Assembly (NCBI GenBank): GCA_016177355.1
Contig: JACOVL010000097.1
Coordinates: 1 to 21,111, forward strand
Source of the DNA: Betaproteobacteria bacterium
GTDB lineage: Bacteria > Pseudomonadota > Gammaproteobacteria > Burkholderiales > SG8-41
Reading direction: 5' to 3'
Length of the DNA: 21,111 bases
Made by a program: the position numbers and the translations under genes. This document shows positions 6,845-14,182 of the stretch, one piece after another (position 1 is the first letter of the stretch; the number at the start of each line of letters is the position of its first letter). The notes beneath the pieces were generated by a model. That model saw only the letters and a program-made list of their open reading frames with translations, was not told the DNA's origin and made no database searches.

Positions 6845-9800
6845 CTAGAAGTTTTCGCGGATGAAGATGACTTCTTCGGAACCCTTGAGGACGCCGAAGG
6901 TGGCGCGGGCAGCAGGGTTATCGTCGAAGAGAAGGCCATCCCCGCCCTGGTCCACCGCATCCCACCGGCCCTGGAGGTAGGCGCGGTCGGCGCCCGTCAC
7001 CGGGGTGGAAGCCCCTGCAATGCAGGTGGTCGGGCCGGGGGGAACGGACGCTTCGAGCCGCGGCGTGAGGATCACGCTGCCGTTGTTGGCGCTGCCCGGG
7101 GCGGAGAGCAGCGCGGTAGCGCGGCCGCTCGCGAAAGCGCCGGCCGTGAGACTGGTCTCGCAAGCATTGAGGTTTTGGGTGAAGCTGCTCATCTCGATGT
7201 TGGCCGCGGCGATCGCGGTGCAGCTGTCATTGGTGTTGGTGATGAAGGCCGTGCCGTTCCAGTACTGCGTCTCGAGCAGGACCGGCAGCTGCAGGAGCTG
7301 CGAGCCGCTGGCGTTGTTGATGCGCAGCCGGCCGAAGCGGATCTTGCTGCTGCCCACCAGGATCCGGTCGTTGCCGTTGGCGGGAACGTCGGTATCGAGG
7401 TTGAGATCGGCGGCCCGCAACGTCACGCCGTCCGCATCCGTCGGGATGACGCCCAACTGGAACGATTCGAACGGCCCGTCCGGGGAGGCTGCCCGGCTCA
7501 CCGCAAGGTCAGCGGTAAAGCTGCCGGTGCCGGCCGCCCAGGTCCCACTCGAGGTCCCGAGCGTGAGCCTCGGGGTAAGCGCGGTAGCGCCCACAGGCGG
7601 GGTCACGTCGGCTAGGTCCACTGCTCCGAAGCTGAAGTTCGCGGGCATCGTACCGTCGAGTCTGGCAAAGCCCAGGGTGGTGTCGTAGTTGGTGGTGGTC
7701 GTGGGTGTCGCAAGTCCGTTGCGCGCGGTCAGCATGAATGTCGCCCGCAGCTGTTCGCCTTCGTAAGTGAAAGTCGAGGCGCAAGCGAGCGCCTGCCGGT
7801 TGGTCAACGTGCCTGGGGTGAGCGCGAAGTGGTCAGGATAGAACCGCCCCACGCCGGTCAGGCCTGCCGCGGAATTGCGCGCCGTCTGACCCGCGCCGAG
7901 ATAATTCGGGCTCTGCGCGATCAGGTTGATGAAGCCGACCTCGCTCCAGTTCACCGCCTGCATTTTCGATCCGGCGGAGAAACCGGTGAAGGTCGTCGCG
8001 CCCCCGAGCGTGCCGGCACTGCCGCCGGCCGGGGCGTTCAGCGTGTGACTGAGCGTTGCGGTCGCCGCCGGCGTTTCCTGGCCGAAATTGGGCGTGGCGG
8101 CGTTGCCGGCGATCTGGGCGTCGGTGTCGGGAACGCCGTCGCCATCGCCGTCGTCGCCGGTCTTCCAGCGCACCGCGGTCACCGTCACGTTGAAATCGGC
8201 CCCCGCCTTGGCGAACACCAGATCGGATGGCGCCGGGCTCGCCGAGGTGGTCACGCCGGAGACACGCAGCCCGAACGGCCGCACCACGAAGGGGTTGGAC
8301 GCGCCGGTCATCTCGAAGCCCGCGACGCCGGGGTCGAGGTCGAAACGCGCGTGCAGCGACATCTGGCCCGCGTCGGGATACGCGATCACGGTAGCGGCCT
8401 CGGAACTGGCGTTGAACGTGAGGGACACGCCGGTATACGCGGCGGCGCCGGCGCCGCCATTGTCGTTGCTGGTCGCGATGTTGGTGCCGTTGACGCTCAC
8501 CAGCTGGGCGGCGCAGGTGGCCGGGTTGTTGCACTCGGCGCCGAGATCCACCGTACGGGTCTGGCTGCCGAAGAGCGCGACGCAGGCCCCCGTCGCCGTG
8601 TCGGTGCGGATCGCCTGGATGCTGATGGTCTTGCCGACTACGGGGGTATCGGATGGCCTGCCGGAGATCTGCGTCGGGATGGTGGTGTTGCCGTCGGTGA
8701 CGTTGCGGAACTGGAACCCCGCCTGCGCCATCGTGAACGAGGGGTCGTCCGCAGCGGTGGCGGTGCCGGTGGTCTCCGAGAACCCGCCGCTGCTCACGTT
8801 GAAGCCGAAGGTCTCCGAGGTGGCGGCGAGGTTCGCGTAGCGGAACGAGAGCTGCACCGAGCTCGAGGCGGCGGCGAAGGTGTAGGTCGCGGCCCCGTCC
8901 CCCGGCGTCGGGTCGGAGAGCACGCCGCCGCCCGCCACGATGCCGGTCCAGGTGCCCCTGCTGTTGGTGGTGGAGAGCGCCACCGCGAGGCTGTTGGCGC
9001 TCACCGGGCTGTGGGCCGCATCGTGCGCGGTGATGGTGATGGTCTGGTCCACGCACGCGACGCCGCTGCCCGCGTGCGAGATCGAGAAGTGGTTGATGTT
9101 GACGCCGGGCCGCAGCGCGAGCAGGAACGCGAGGCCGGTGTCGGCGCCAACGCCGCTCGCCGTCGCCGTCCGGGTGCCGGTGGCGCCGATCGCCGCCCTC
9201 GCCTCGTGAGCCATCAGCAGCCGCATCCCAAGATCGCTCGGGCTCGCGATCGAGCCCTGGTTCACCCGGTCGGTGGTCAAGTTCGAGGTCCAGTTGGCCG
9301 CATCGGGTGTGGACGTGAATTCGAACGAGCCGACCAGCATCGTGTCAGCGACGGTGGTTGTGATGCCGGGGGTAACGGTGTGCGTCAGCGCGCTCGGCGT
9401 CGTGTTGCCGTCCTCCGCGTCTATCGGGGTGGTGGTGTCCACGCCGGAGAAGCTGATGATGCCGCCGGCGGCGCCGGTCGCGGCGCCGCCCGAGAACGTG
9501 AAGTTGTGCGACGCCGGCTCGTTGGCGATCGGCGTGGCGGCGGTTCTGTAGTACGTCGCCATGCGGCTCGTGGTGCCGGCGACCTGCGGCATGTCGCGCA
9601 CCTGGGTCCAGCCCGGGGGAGCGGAGACGACGATCGTCGAGGGCCGCACCGCGATCGAGGCGACCATGACGTCGCCGGCCGCGGTGAGCGCGGGCAGGTT
9701 GATCCGCAGCCCCTCGGCGGGCCTCAACGCGATCAGTACGCCGTGGTTCGGGTCCACCCCGCCCTTGGCCACCGAGAACGGCCCCTCCAGGCCGGCGGTC

Positions 9801-10507
9801 GCCTGCAAGCCGTACTTCAGCGAGACCTGGCCGTCGGTGCCGTTGCCGGTGCCGGAATCGAACGATTCGGCGGTGAACCCCGCCGGCCGGCCGGTGCCGT
9901 CGTTGTCGCCGATCAGCGCCGCGAAGATCAGCATCGAATTCGGGGCGGTCGTGGTCTCGGTGCCGGTGGTGACAGCAGCGGAGTTCGAGAACGTCCAGTT
10001 GGCGGCCGGCACCGGCGAGCCGGTCTGGAACGGGTCCACCGGATCCACGCCGCGGAAGCGCGACATGCGGCCAAGCAGCACGTCGCAGCCCGCGGCAGCG
10101 GGATTCACCCTGGAAACGGTCAGGTTGTCGGAGGCGGTGCCGTCGGCGAAGCGCCAGTAGATCCGCGCCTGATAGCTGAATCCTCCCGGATTGTCGTCGG
10201 CGAACAGCGTGTTCCATCCGGCCGAAGCCTGGAGCGTGGTCGCCGCCGTATCCTTCGAGACCGCCAGCGCGATCAGCAGGTCGCCGACGACCCCGCCGGG
10301 CGTGGTCGGCGCGATCGTCTGCGCGCAGCTGAACCCGGCCGCCGTCGCGACAAAACCGCCCGGGCTAATGTGCGTGATCGAGGCGCCGGCGGTACTCGCC
10401 GCGCCGGCGGAAGTGTGGTCGCGGTACGCGATCTGCGCTGGCGCCGGCGCGGGCAACAGCAAGCCGAACGCAAGGAGCACCAGCAATCGTTTCATGGGAG
10501 TCAACAT
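6845..10507 (-). CDS. mshQ: MshQ-like secreted adhesin, DUF6701 family
   Basis: A 1220-residue secreted protein with a Sec signal peptide (residues 1-25, ending APAPAQ). Two related beta-sandwich-like repeats follow at about 71-263 and 274-467. They share the blocks GD[LV][LM][IV]A, GW, A-x-Y-x-R, GVD-x-x-x-P, a hydrophobic strand starting ML, and an end in ALRP. From about 470 to the C-terminus lies the DUF6701/MshQ region. It has the hallmark segments GVGRFYPDHF (886-894), GRLRINNASGSQLLQLPV (1059-1076), QYWNGTAFI, NDSC, and a C-terminal LQGRWD with RATFGVLKGSEEVIF. Residues 785-796 (an Asp/Gly-rich D-x-D-x-D stretch) could bind calcium. It sits after the minor prepilins, as in other MSHA loci. 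A second ATG at 10495 would shorten it by 4 residues; neither start has a strong ribosome-binding site. An adhesive or tip role is inferred. Confidence 0.92.
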   Translation of the reverse strand: MLTPMKRLLVLLAFGLLLPAPAPAQIAYRDHTSAGAASTAGASITHISPGGFVATAAGFSCAQTIAPTTPGGVVGDLLIALAVSKDTAATTLQASAGWNTLFADDNPGGFSYQARIYWRFADGTASDNLTVSRVNPAAAGCDVLLGRMSRFRGVDPVDPFQTGSPVPAANWTFSNSAAVTTGTETTTAPNSMLIFAALIGDNDGTGRPAGFTAESFDSGTGNGTDGQVSLKYGLQATAGLEGPFSVAKGGVDPNHGVLIALRPAEGLRINLPALTAAGDVMVASIAVRPSTIVVSAPPGWTQVRDMPQVAGTTSRMATYYRTAATPIANEPASHNFTFSGGAATGAAGGIISFSGVDTTTPIDAEDGNTTPSALTHTVTPGITTTVADTMLVGSFEFTSTPDAANWTSNLTTDRVNQGSIASPSDLGMRLLMAHEARAAIGATGTRTATASGVGADTGLAFLLALRPGVNINHFSISHAGSGVACVDQTITITAHDAAHSPVSANSLAVALSTTNSRGTWTGIVAGGGVLSDPTPGDGAATYTFAAASSSVQLSFRYANLAATSETFGFNVSSGGFSETTGTATAADDPSFTMAQAGFQFRNVTDGNTTIPTQISGRPSDTPVVGKTISIQAIRTDTATGACVALFGSQTRTVDLGAECNNPATCAAQLVSVNGTNIATSNDNGGAGAAAYTGVSLTFNASSEAATVIAYPDAGQMSLHARFDLDPGVAGFEMTGASNPFVVRPFGLRVSGVTTSASPAPSDLVFAKAGADFNVTVTAVRWKTGDDGDGDGVPDTDAQIAGNAATPNFGQETPAATATLSHTLNAPAGGSAGTLGGATTFTGFSAGSKMQAVNWSEVGFINLIAQSPNYLGAGQTARNSAAGLTGVGRFYPDHFALTPGTLTNRQALACASTFTYEGEQLRATFMLTARNGLATPTTTTNYDTTLGFARLDGTMPANFSFGAVDLADVTPPVGATALTPRLTLGTSSGTWAAGTGSFTADLAVSRAASPDGPFESFQLGVIPTDADGVTLRAADLNLDTDVPANGNDRILVGSSKIRFGRLRINNASGSQLLQLPVLLETQYWNGTAFITNTNDSCTAIAAANIEMSSFTQNLNACETSLTAGAFASGRATALLSAPGSANNGSVILTPRLEASVPPGPTTCIAGASTPVTGADRAYLQGRWDAVDQGGDGLLFDDNPAARATFGVLKGSEEVIFIRENF

Positions 10508-10526
10508 CGCTTGTCGCCGATCGGCA

Positions 10527-11048
10527 TCACCCGCACGCGAAACGCGGAGGCGCCGCGGTCGGGTCGTTGCACCGGCTCAGCACCACCACCAGCTGCCGGT
10601 CCACGTAATTCGGGCTGGGGCTGGGGTTGCCCGTTGCCAGGCAGCTGCTTACCACCGGCTCGTTGCACGCGGTGGCGACGAGGCTGTAGGTCTTCACGTT
10701 GCGGTTGCCCTCGGTGGTGTCGGCGGTCACCGTGCAGGCGACGGTCACGGTGAATGCGGAGAGCGAGCCGGCCAGGGTGCCGATGTCGGTCGAGGCCGCC
10801 GGGCAGGCCGGCGGCGTGCTGCCGCTCGGCGTCAGTATCTGGAAGGCGGCCCACTCGATGCCGGCGCGCGCGGCCTGGTAGGCGCGCACGCCCTGCACGT
10901 CGATTTGCGCGCTCTTCTGCTGCAGGCCGGTCACCGACACGATGAACGCGCCGAGCAGCGCCAGCACCACCACGAGGAACACCGCGGTGACGATGCTGAA
11001 GCCGCGCTGGCGATTTCCGGACGCCCGGGAATGTGAATTACGGCACAT
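10527..11048 (-). CDS. mshP: MSHA minor prepilin-like protein MshP
   Basis: A 173-residue protein with a class III prepilin leader of 16 residues. The predicted prepilin peptidase site is after Gly16, before FSIVTAVFLVVVLALLGA. Position +5 of the mature protein is Thr, not the Glu found in most pilins. This is typical of MshP-type proteins and, by analogy with GspK, fits a place at the pilus tip. The remainder is a small domain with several cysteines (in ACP, ACTVT, TACNEP, SSCLA, SRCND and FACG), probably disulfide-bonded. It overlaps the end of mshO by 11 bp. The leader reads like the translation of a dispersed inverted repeat (see findings). Confidence 0.88.
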   Translation of the reverse strand: MCRNSHSRASGNRQRGFSIVTAVFLVVVLALLGAFIVSVTGLQQKSAQIDVQGVRAYQAARAGIEWAAFQILTPSGSTPPACPAASTDIGTLAGSLSAFTVTVACTVTADTTEGNRNVKTYSLVATACNEPVVSSCLATGNPSPSPNYVDRQLVVVLSRCNDPTAAPPRFACG

Positions 11049-11979
11049 TGTTGATATGTACCTGCTGGAACAGCCTCACCGTTTCGCCACTCTGGCTCAC
11101 CTGCAAATTCAATGCCACCACGCCCGTCCGCCCGGTGGCGCCGCCTATCGTATAGGCAATAGTGCACGGTGGTCCCACGTTGCTCGCGAGGAGCGCGTTC
11201 ACGGGCGCCGTGGAGAGCGGCGCGGCGTTGATGTCCACGGGTTGCGCGGCCTGTATCGCGTAGCCGCTCACCCGCCGCAGGGTCCGGTTGACGGGGTCGC
11301 AGACGTAGGTCACCGGGCCGGAGATGACGTGAAAGCGCCGGCCCGGGGAAGGGAAAGTGAAGGTGTGGGACGTGAACCGGACGACGTTCTCGCCTCCCGT
11401 GCCCGCCCCAACCGCCGCCGTGATGAGGCTTTTGTTGCCGCCCGTGACCGCGCCGCTGGCATAAGCGTCCGCGTTCGCGATGCCTGCGCCGAGGTTGTAG
11501 ACCACGAGGAAGTCGCTGGTCGTGACGGCGGTGCGGTCGGGTATGTCGCCGATGGCGCCGAGGCAGGTGTCCGCCACGCCGAATTGCAGGACGTTCTCGT
11601 TGGCGAGCGTGTCGCCGTCGGTGTCCGGGCAGGTGCTGGCGCTGCTCGCGGGCACCGTCGAGGGGACTTCCGTGCGGTAGCGGCCGCCGGTGCGCGTTTC
11701 CAGGTATTCCAGGTAAAAGATGCCGCTCGCCGGCGGCGATTCCGTGACGCGGACGCTGTTCGGCAGCGCGGTGCGCAGGTCGCGCGTGAAGCGGCGCAGC
11801 GCCGTGTCGGCGATGTCGGTCAGCTCGGCGCGCCGCGCGGCGTCCACGTAACCCTCGACCGGGCGCCGGATGAAAACCGCGACCACCGCGCCGATGATGC
11901 CGGTGATCGCGATCACCACGATCATTTCGACCAGCGTTACCCCACGCGCGGCCCTGAGCATGGCCCTCATCCCGGTCAT
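11038..11979 (-). CDS. mshO: MSHA minor prepilin MshO
   Basis: A 313-residue prepilin-like protein. The leader MTGMRAMLRAARG is cleaved before VTLVEMIVVIAITGIIGAVV, which has Glu at +5. The long C-terminal region (YLEYLETRTGGRYR, CPDTDGDTLANENVLQFG, FHVISGPVTYVCDP, FQQVHINNVP) matches the large minor pilin MshO, a counterpart of PilW/GspJ. A DTDGDT stretch near residues 118-124 is rich in Asp and could bind a metal. It should act with MshC, MshD and MshP as part of the initiation complex below the tip. The ATG overlaps the mshD stop (ATGA). Confidence 0.92.
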   Translation of the reverse strand: MTGMRAMLRAARGVTLVEMIVVIAITGIIGAVVAVFIRRPVEGYVDAARRAELTDIADTALRRFTRDLRTALPNSVRVTESPPASGIFYLEYLETRTGGRYRTEVPSTVPASSASTCPDTDGDTLANENVLQFGVADTCLGAIGDIPDRTAVTTSDFLVVYNLGAGIANADAYASGAVTGGNKSLITAAVGAGTGGENVVRFTSHTFTFPSPGRRFHVISGPVTYVCDPVNRTLRRVSGYAIQAAQPVDINAAPLSTAPVNALLASNVGPPCTIAYTIGGATGRTGVVALNLQVSQSGETVRLFQQVHINNVP

Positions 11980-12569
11980 GGCAGCGCGTTCGGCGCGTAG
12001 CGCGTGCGGTAGCCGTGCAGCAGGACGTCCACGTTGCCCGGGCCGGTCACGCGGACCGAGATCAAAAGGCTTTGCGGCCTCATATCGGCGTCCAGGGCGG
12101 CCACGGTATCCAAAGCCTGCGCGGCGACGGTGATCGTGGCGGTGTAATTCTCGAGGCCCGGGATCGCCGTGCCGTTGATGTCGGATATGCCCGTCAGCAC
12201 GAGGCCGCCGGCCGTCGCCTGGTAATCGTTCACGTTGTCGTAGAGCGGGGATACGGTGCGCGTTTCACCCTCGGGGCCGATTGCCTCGACCGTTGCAGCG
12301 CATCCGGCGGCCCCCACCGTGGCGCTCTCCGCGGTTGCCGCCTGCGCGTCGTCCGGGTCGCAATAGGTAAACGGCTGCAACTGCACTTCTTCGAGCAGCG
12401 CTTCGGCGACCGCCAGCGCCTGCTTCTGGATCATCGGGTCGGCGCTGGCGCGCGTCGCGAGGTTGAGCGCGGCCAGCACGCCCGCCACCGCGACGGCGAC
12501 CACGACGATGAAGACGATCTGCTCGACCAGTGACAGGCCGCGCTCGCCCGCCGCCCTACGGATGGACAT
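11976..12569 (-). CDS. mshD: MSHA minor prepilin MshD
   Basis: A 197-residue prepilin-like protein. The class III leader MSIRRAAGERG is cleaved before LSLVEQIVFIVVVAVAVAGV, with Glu at +5. The mature part has the MshD/PilV-type helix continuation QKQALAVAEALLEEVQLQPF, followed by a beta domain with two cysteines (TYCDP and AGCAA). It overlaps mshC by 14 bp and mshO by 4 bp, so the run mshC-D-O-P is translationally coupled. Its role is as a minor, initiation-type pilin. Confidence 0.92.
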   Translation of the reverse strand: MSIRRAAGERGLSLVEQIVFIVVVAVAVAGVLAALNLATRASADPMIQKQALAVAEALLEEVQLQPFTYCDPDDAQAATAESATVGAAGCAATVEAIGPEGETRTVSPLYDNVNDYQATAGGLVLTGISDINGTAIPGLENYTATITVAAQALDTVAALDADMRPQSLLISVRVTGPGNVDVLLHGYRTRYAPNALP

Positions 12570-13047
12570 AACCCGTCTCGGCTTCGACCACGATCTGCCG
12601 CGCCGGGTCGCCGGCGATGGTGCTGGTAAACGTGATGGTCGTCGCGGCGCTCGGCTGCCCGAGGCCGTTGAAGGTGAAGTCCCCCACGGGGCCCAGCGTT
12701 ACCCCGCTCGGAGCGGTGGCCGTCAGCGGGTTGCCAGTCACCGGATGGGTGATGGGGGCGGCACAGCCCGCGGCGAGCGCCGCGCTGACGCTGTTCAAGG
12801 TCACGCACACGAAGATGGTCCGGCGCCACGCGATTGCCGTCTTCTGCCCGAAGCGCACGACGTTGATGGCCTCGTCGCTGAAGCCGCGCGAGGCAAAGGC
12901 GTCGGGACCGACCAGCCGCGGCACCACGATCGCGGCGAGCAGCCCGACGATCGAGATGGTGACCACCAGCTCGACCACCGTAAAGCCGCAGGCACGCTGC
13001 CGGTGCCGTGGCGAAAACAGCAAATTGCGCCGGACGTTCAGGTGCAT
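12556..13047 (-). CDS. mshC: MSHA minor prepilin MshC
   Basis: A 163-residue prepilin-like protein with a GspH/FimT-like body. A fairly long leader of 21 residues ends in ACG; cleavage is expected before FTVVELVVTISIVGLLAAIV, which has Glu at +5. The body contains RGFSDEAINVVRFGQKTAIAWRR, typical of the FimT/GspH family, and two cysteines. The ATG at 13047 has no visible Shine-Dalgarno sequence and lies only 11 bp after the U-tract of the terminator behind mshA. Its expression therefore depends on read-through of that terminator or on an unseen promoter. An internal TTG (residue 9) is a less likely alternative start. Confidence 0.9.
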   Translation of the reverse strand: MHLNVRRNLLFSPRHRQRACGFTVVELVVTISIVGLLAAIVVPRLVGPDAFASRGFSDEAINVVRFGQKTAIAWRRTIFVCVTLNSVSAALAAGCAAPITHPVTGNPLTATAPSGVTLGPVGDFTFNGLGQPSAATTITFTSTIAGDPARQIVVEAETGYVHP

Positions 13048-13058
13048 GGGCGCGGCCC

Positions 13059-13094
13059 AAAAAACAAGGGGTGAACAGACCTCCCTTTCACCCC
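13059..13094 (-). terminator. Rho-independent terminator after mshA
   Basis: On the minus strand an 8-bp perfect stem GGGGTGAA / TTCACCCC (13094-13087 with 13075-13068) closes an 11-base loop. It is followed directly by the T-rich run TTGTTTTTT (13067-13059). It lies between mshA and mshC and should end most mshA transcripts, leaving some read-through into the minor pilin genes. Confidence 0.85.
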
Positions 13095-13101
13095 CCGCAC
13101 T

Positions 13102-13132
13102 ACCGCCGCAGGCGGTCAGGCTGCGCCTGGCC
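13102..13132 (-). other. Two overlapping GC-rich hairpins downstream of mshA
   Basis: The 6-bp stem accgcc / ggcggt with a 3-base loop is at 13102-13116. A second stem, caggc / gcctg with a 3-base loop at 13117-13129, can extend outward to 13114-13132. The two share the bases GGT at 13114-13116 and so partly compete. They lie between the mshA stop and the terminator and could protect the 3' end of the pilin mRNA. The structure is visible; the role is inferred. Confidence 0.55.
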
Positions 13133-13146
13133 GCCCGTAAGCAACA

Positions 13147-13602
13147 TCAACAAACCGAAACGTCCACCGTGACAGCGCCGGTCGCCGGAGCGTAAGAAGC
13201 CTGGCAGGTCGCGCTACCCCCGCTCGGCCGGAAAGTACTGGGAGACCCGTAGCTTACGGTCAGGCCTTGGCACACGGTAGCGCTTTCGCAGCCGACAGCT
13301 GTGCCGATACCGGCAAATGCCCCCGTCGGTATACCCCCGGTAGCACCGGTGCTGACCGCTACCGTAGTAGTACCGTCAGCCAATGTCACAGTTGCGGCGC
13401 CTGTGGATCCCACCGCAAACCACTTCCCCTGAATCACGCCTGCCGCAGAACGCAATGCACCAGCGATGCCTTGCACCGCCGCGGCGCGTGCGTCGGTCTG
13501 GATGTTGACGAACCGCGGCAGCGCCGTCGCGGCGAGGATACCGAGGATCACGATCACCACGATCAGCTCGACCAGGGTAAAACCTTGTTGACGGGTTTTC
13601 AT
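13147..13602 (-). CDS. mshA: MSHA major pilin MshA
   Basis: A 151-residue prepilin. A short 7-residue leader MKTRQQG is cleaved before FTLVELIVVIVILGILAATA, giving a 144-residue mature pilin with Glu5. The following PRFVNIQTDARAAAVQGIAGALRSA is the typical MshA helix. Four cysteines lie in the C-terminal half, the last being the final residue, which suggests a disulfide-closed D-region. Several signs mark this as the major subunit: a dedicated TATAAT extended -10 promoter, a strong ribosome-binding site (GGGAGG, 7 bases before the ATG), and its own terminator. Its place directly after the mshB-like gene matches the Vibrio order. Secretion and assembly depend on a PilD peptidase coded elsewhere. 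Confidence 0.93.
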   Translation of the reverse strand: MKTRQQGFTLVELIVVIVILGILAATALPRFVNIQTDARAAAVQGIAGALRSAAGVIQGKWFAVGSTGAATVTLADGTTTVAVSTGATGGIPTGAFAGIGTAVGCESATVCQGLTVSYGSPSTFRPSGGSATCQASYAPATGAVTVDVSVC

Positions 13603-13630
13603 AGCGCTGCCTCCCTCATGAGAGCGTTGA

Positions 13631-13639
13631 ATTATAACA
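13631..13639 (-). promoter_or_regulatory. Extended -10 promoter of mshA
   Basis: The minus strand reads TGTTATAAT, a perfect TATAAT -10 box at 13636-13631 with an upstream TG (13639-13638). No good -35 box is found at 16-18 bases. The predicted start is near 13624, giving a leader of about 21 bases that carries the GGGAGG ribosome-binding site. The absence of a -35 fits a promoter that relies on an activator. Confidence 0.75.
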
Positions 13640-13656
13640 GATTATCGCGTTAACAC

Positions 13657-13672
13657 TGTGAACTAGTTCACT
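13657..13672 (-). promoter_or_regulatory. CRP/FNR-family-type palindrome upstream of mshA
   Basis: The perfect 14-bp palindrome GTGAACTAGTTCAC (13658-13671), with flanks, reads TGTGA-N6-TCACT on the plus strand. This matches 9 of the 10 fixed bases of the CRP/Vfr-type consensus TGTGA-N6-TCACA. Its centre is about 40.5 bases upstream of the predicted mshA start, close to the -41.5 position of class II activator sites. It lies 7 bp after the stop of the mshB-like gene. Confidence 0.6.
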
Positions 13673-13678
13673 CTTCCT

Positions 13679-14182
13679 TCAACAACCGGTGGTCGTGATG
13701 GAACTGAATATCGGCGCCTGGTTGGGCCCGGGTGCGGTATAGGTGAAGCTGCAGGTCGGGGGGTCGTTGCCCAGCACCATTACCGTCAGGATATCGCCGG
13801 CACCCGGTCCCCCGTTCGCGACGTCGTAGCCGTCCGACGAGAGGGGGCCGACGTTCAGACCGGCCGCGAAGATGATGCCGGCGGCATCGGCCGTCGGGTA
13901 GGTATTGATCATCGTGACGGCCACGCTCTCCATGAGCTGGCTCCCGACGCACTGCGGCGTGGCGGCCAGGCACGCGGCATGGCCGAGCGCCGCGGCGCCC
14001 TTCATCGCGCCGAGCGCGCCGTTCAACTTCGCGATGCGCGCCTGCGTCTGCAGGTTGGCGAAGCGCGGCAGCGCGGTCGCGGCGAGGATGCCGAGGATGA
14101 TGATCACCACGATCAGCTCGATCAGCGTGAAACCGCCTGCCGCCGGGCGGTGCGGAGCGTGACCCTTTTCACGAAATAGCAT
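13679..14182 (-). CDS. mshB: MSHA pilin-like protein in the mshB position
   Basis: A 167-residue prepilin. A leader of about 17 residues (MLFREKGHAPHRPAAGG) is cleaved before FTLIELIVVIIILGILAATA, with Glu5. The following PRFANLQTQARIAKLNGALG is of the MshA type. There are four cysteines, and as in MshA the last is the final residue. The ATG at 14182 is preferred over 14188 because the AAGGGA ribosome-binding element then sits about 5 bases upstream; with 14188 it would touch the start codon. It overlaps the preceding pilin-like gene by 14 bp. Position between the mshF-like gene and mshA suggests MshB, a minor pilin. Sequence alone cannot exclude that it is a second major-type pilin. Confidence 0.82.
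   Translation of the reverse strand: MLFREKGHAPHRPAAGGFTLIELIVVIIILGILAATALPRFANLQTQARIAKLNGALGAMKGAAALGHAACLAATPQCVGSQLMESVAVTMINTYPTADAAGIIFAAGLNVGPLSSDGYDVANGGPGAGDILTVMVLGNDPPTCSFTYTAPGPNQAPIFSSITTTGC

Noticed and set aside
7829..10753. A 974-codon open frame on the plus strand opposite mshQ
   Set aside because: It is rich in Arg, Gly and His with no recognisable domain, and lies fully opposite the well-supported mshQ and mshP. Such long antisense frames are expected in GC-rich DNA.
13048..13146. A riboswitch or CRISPR-like element in the hairpin-rich gap after mshA
   Set aside because: There are no repeated spacers and no conserved GEMM-type or other riboswitch core; the hairpins are explained by a terminator and 3' structures.
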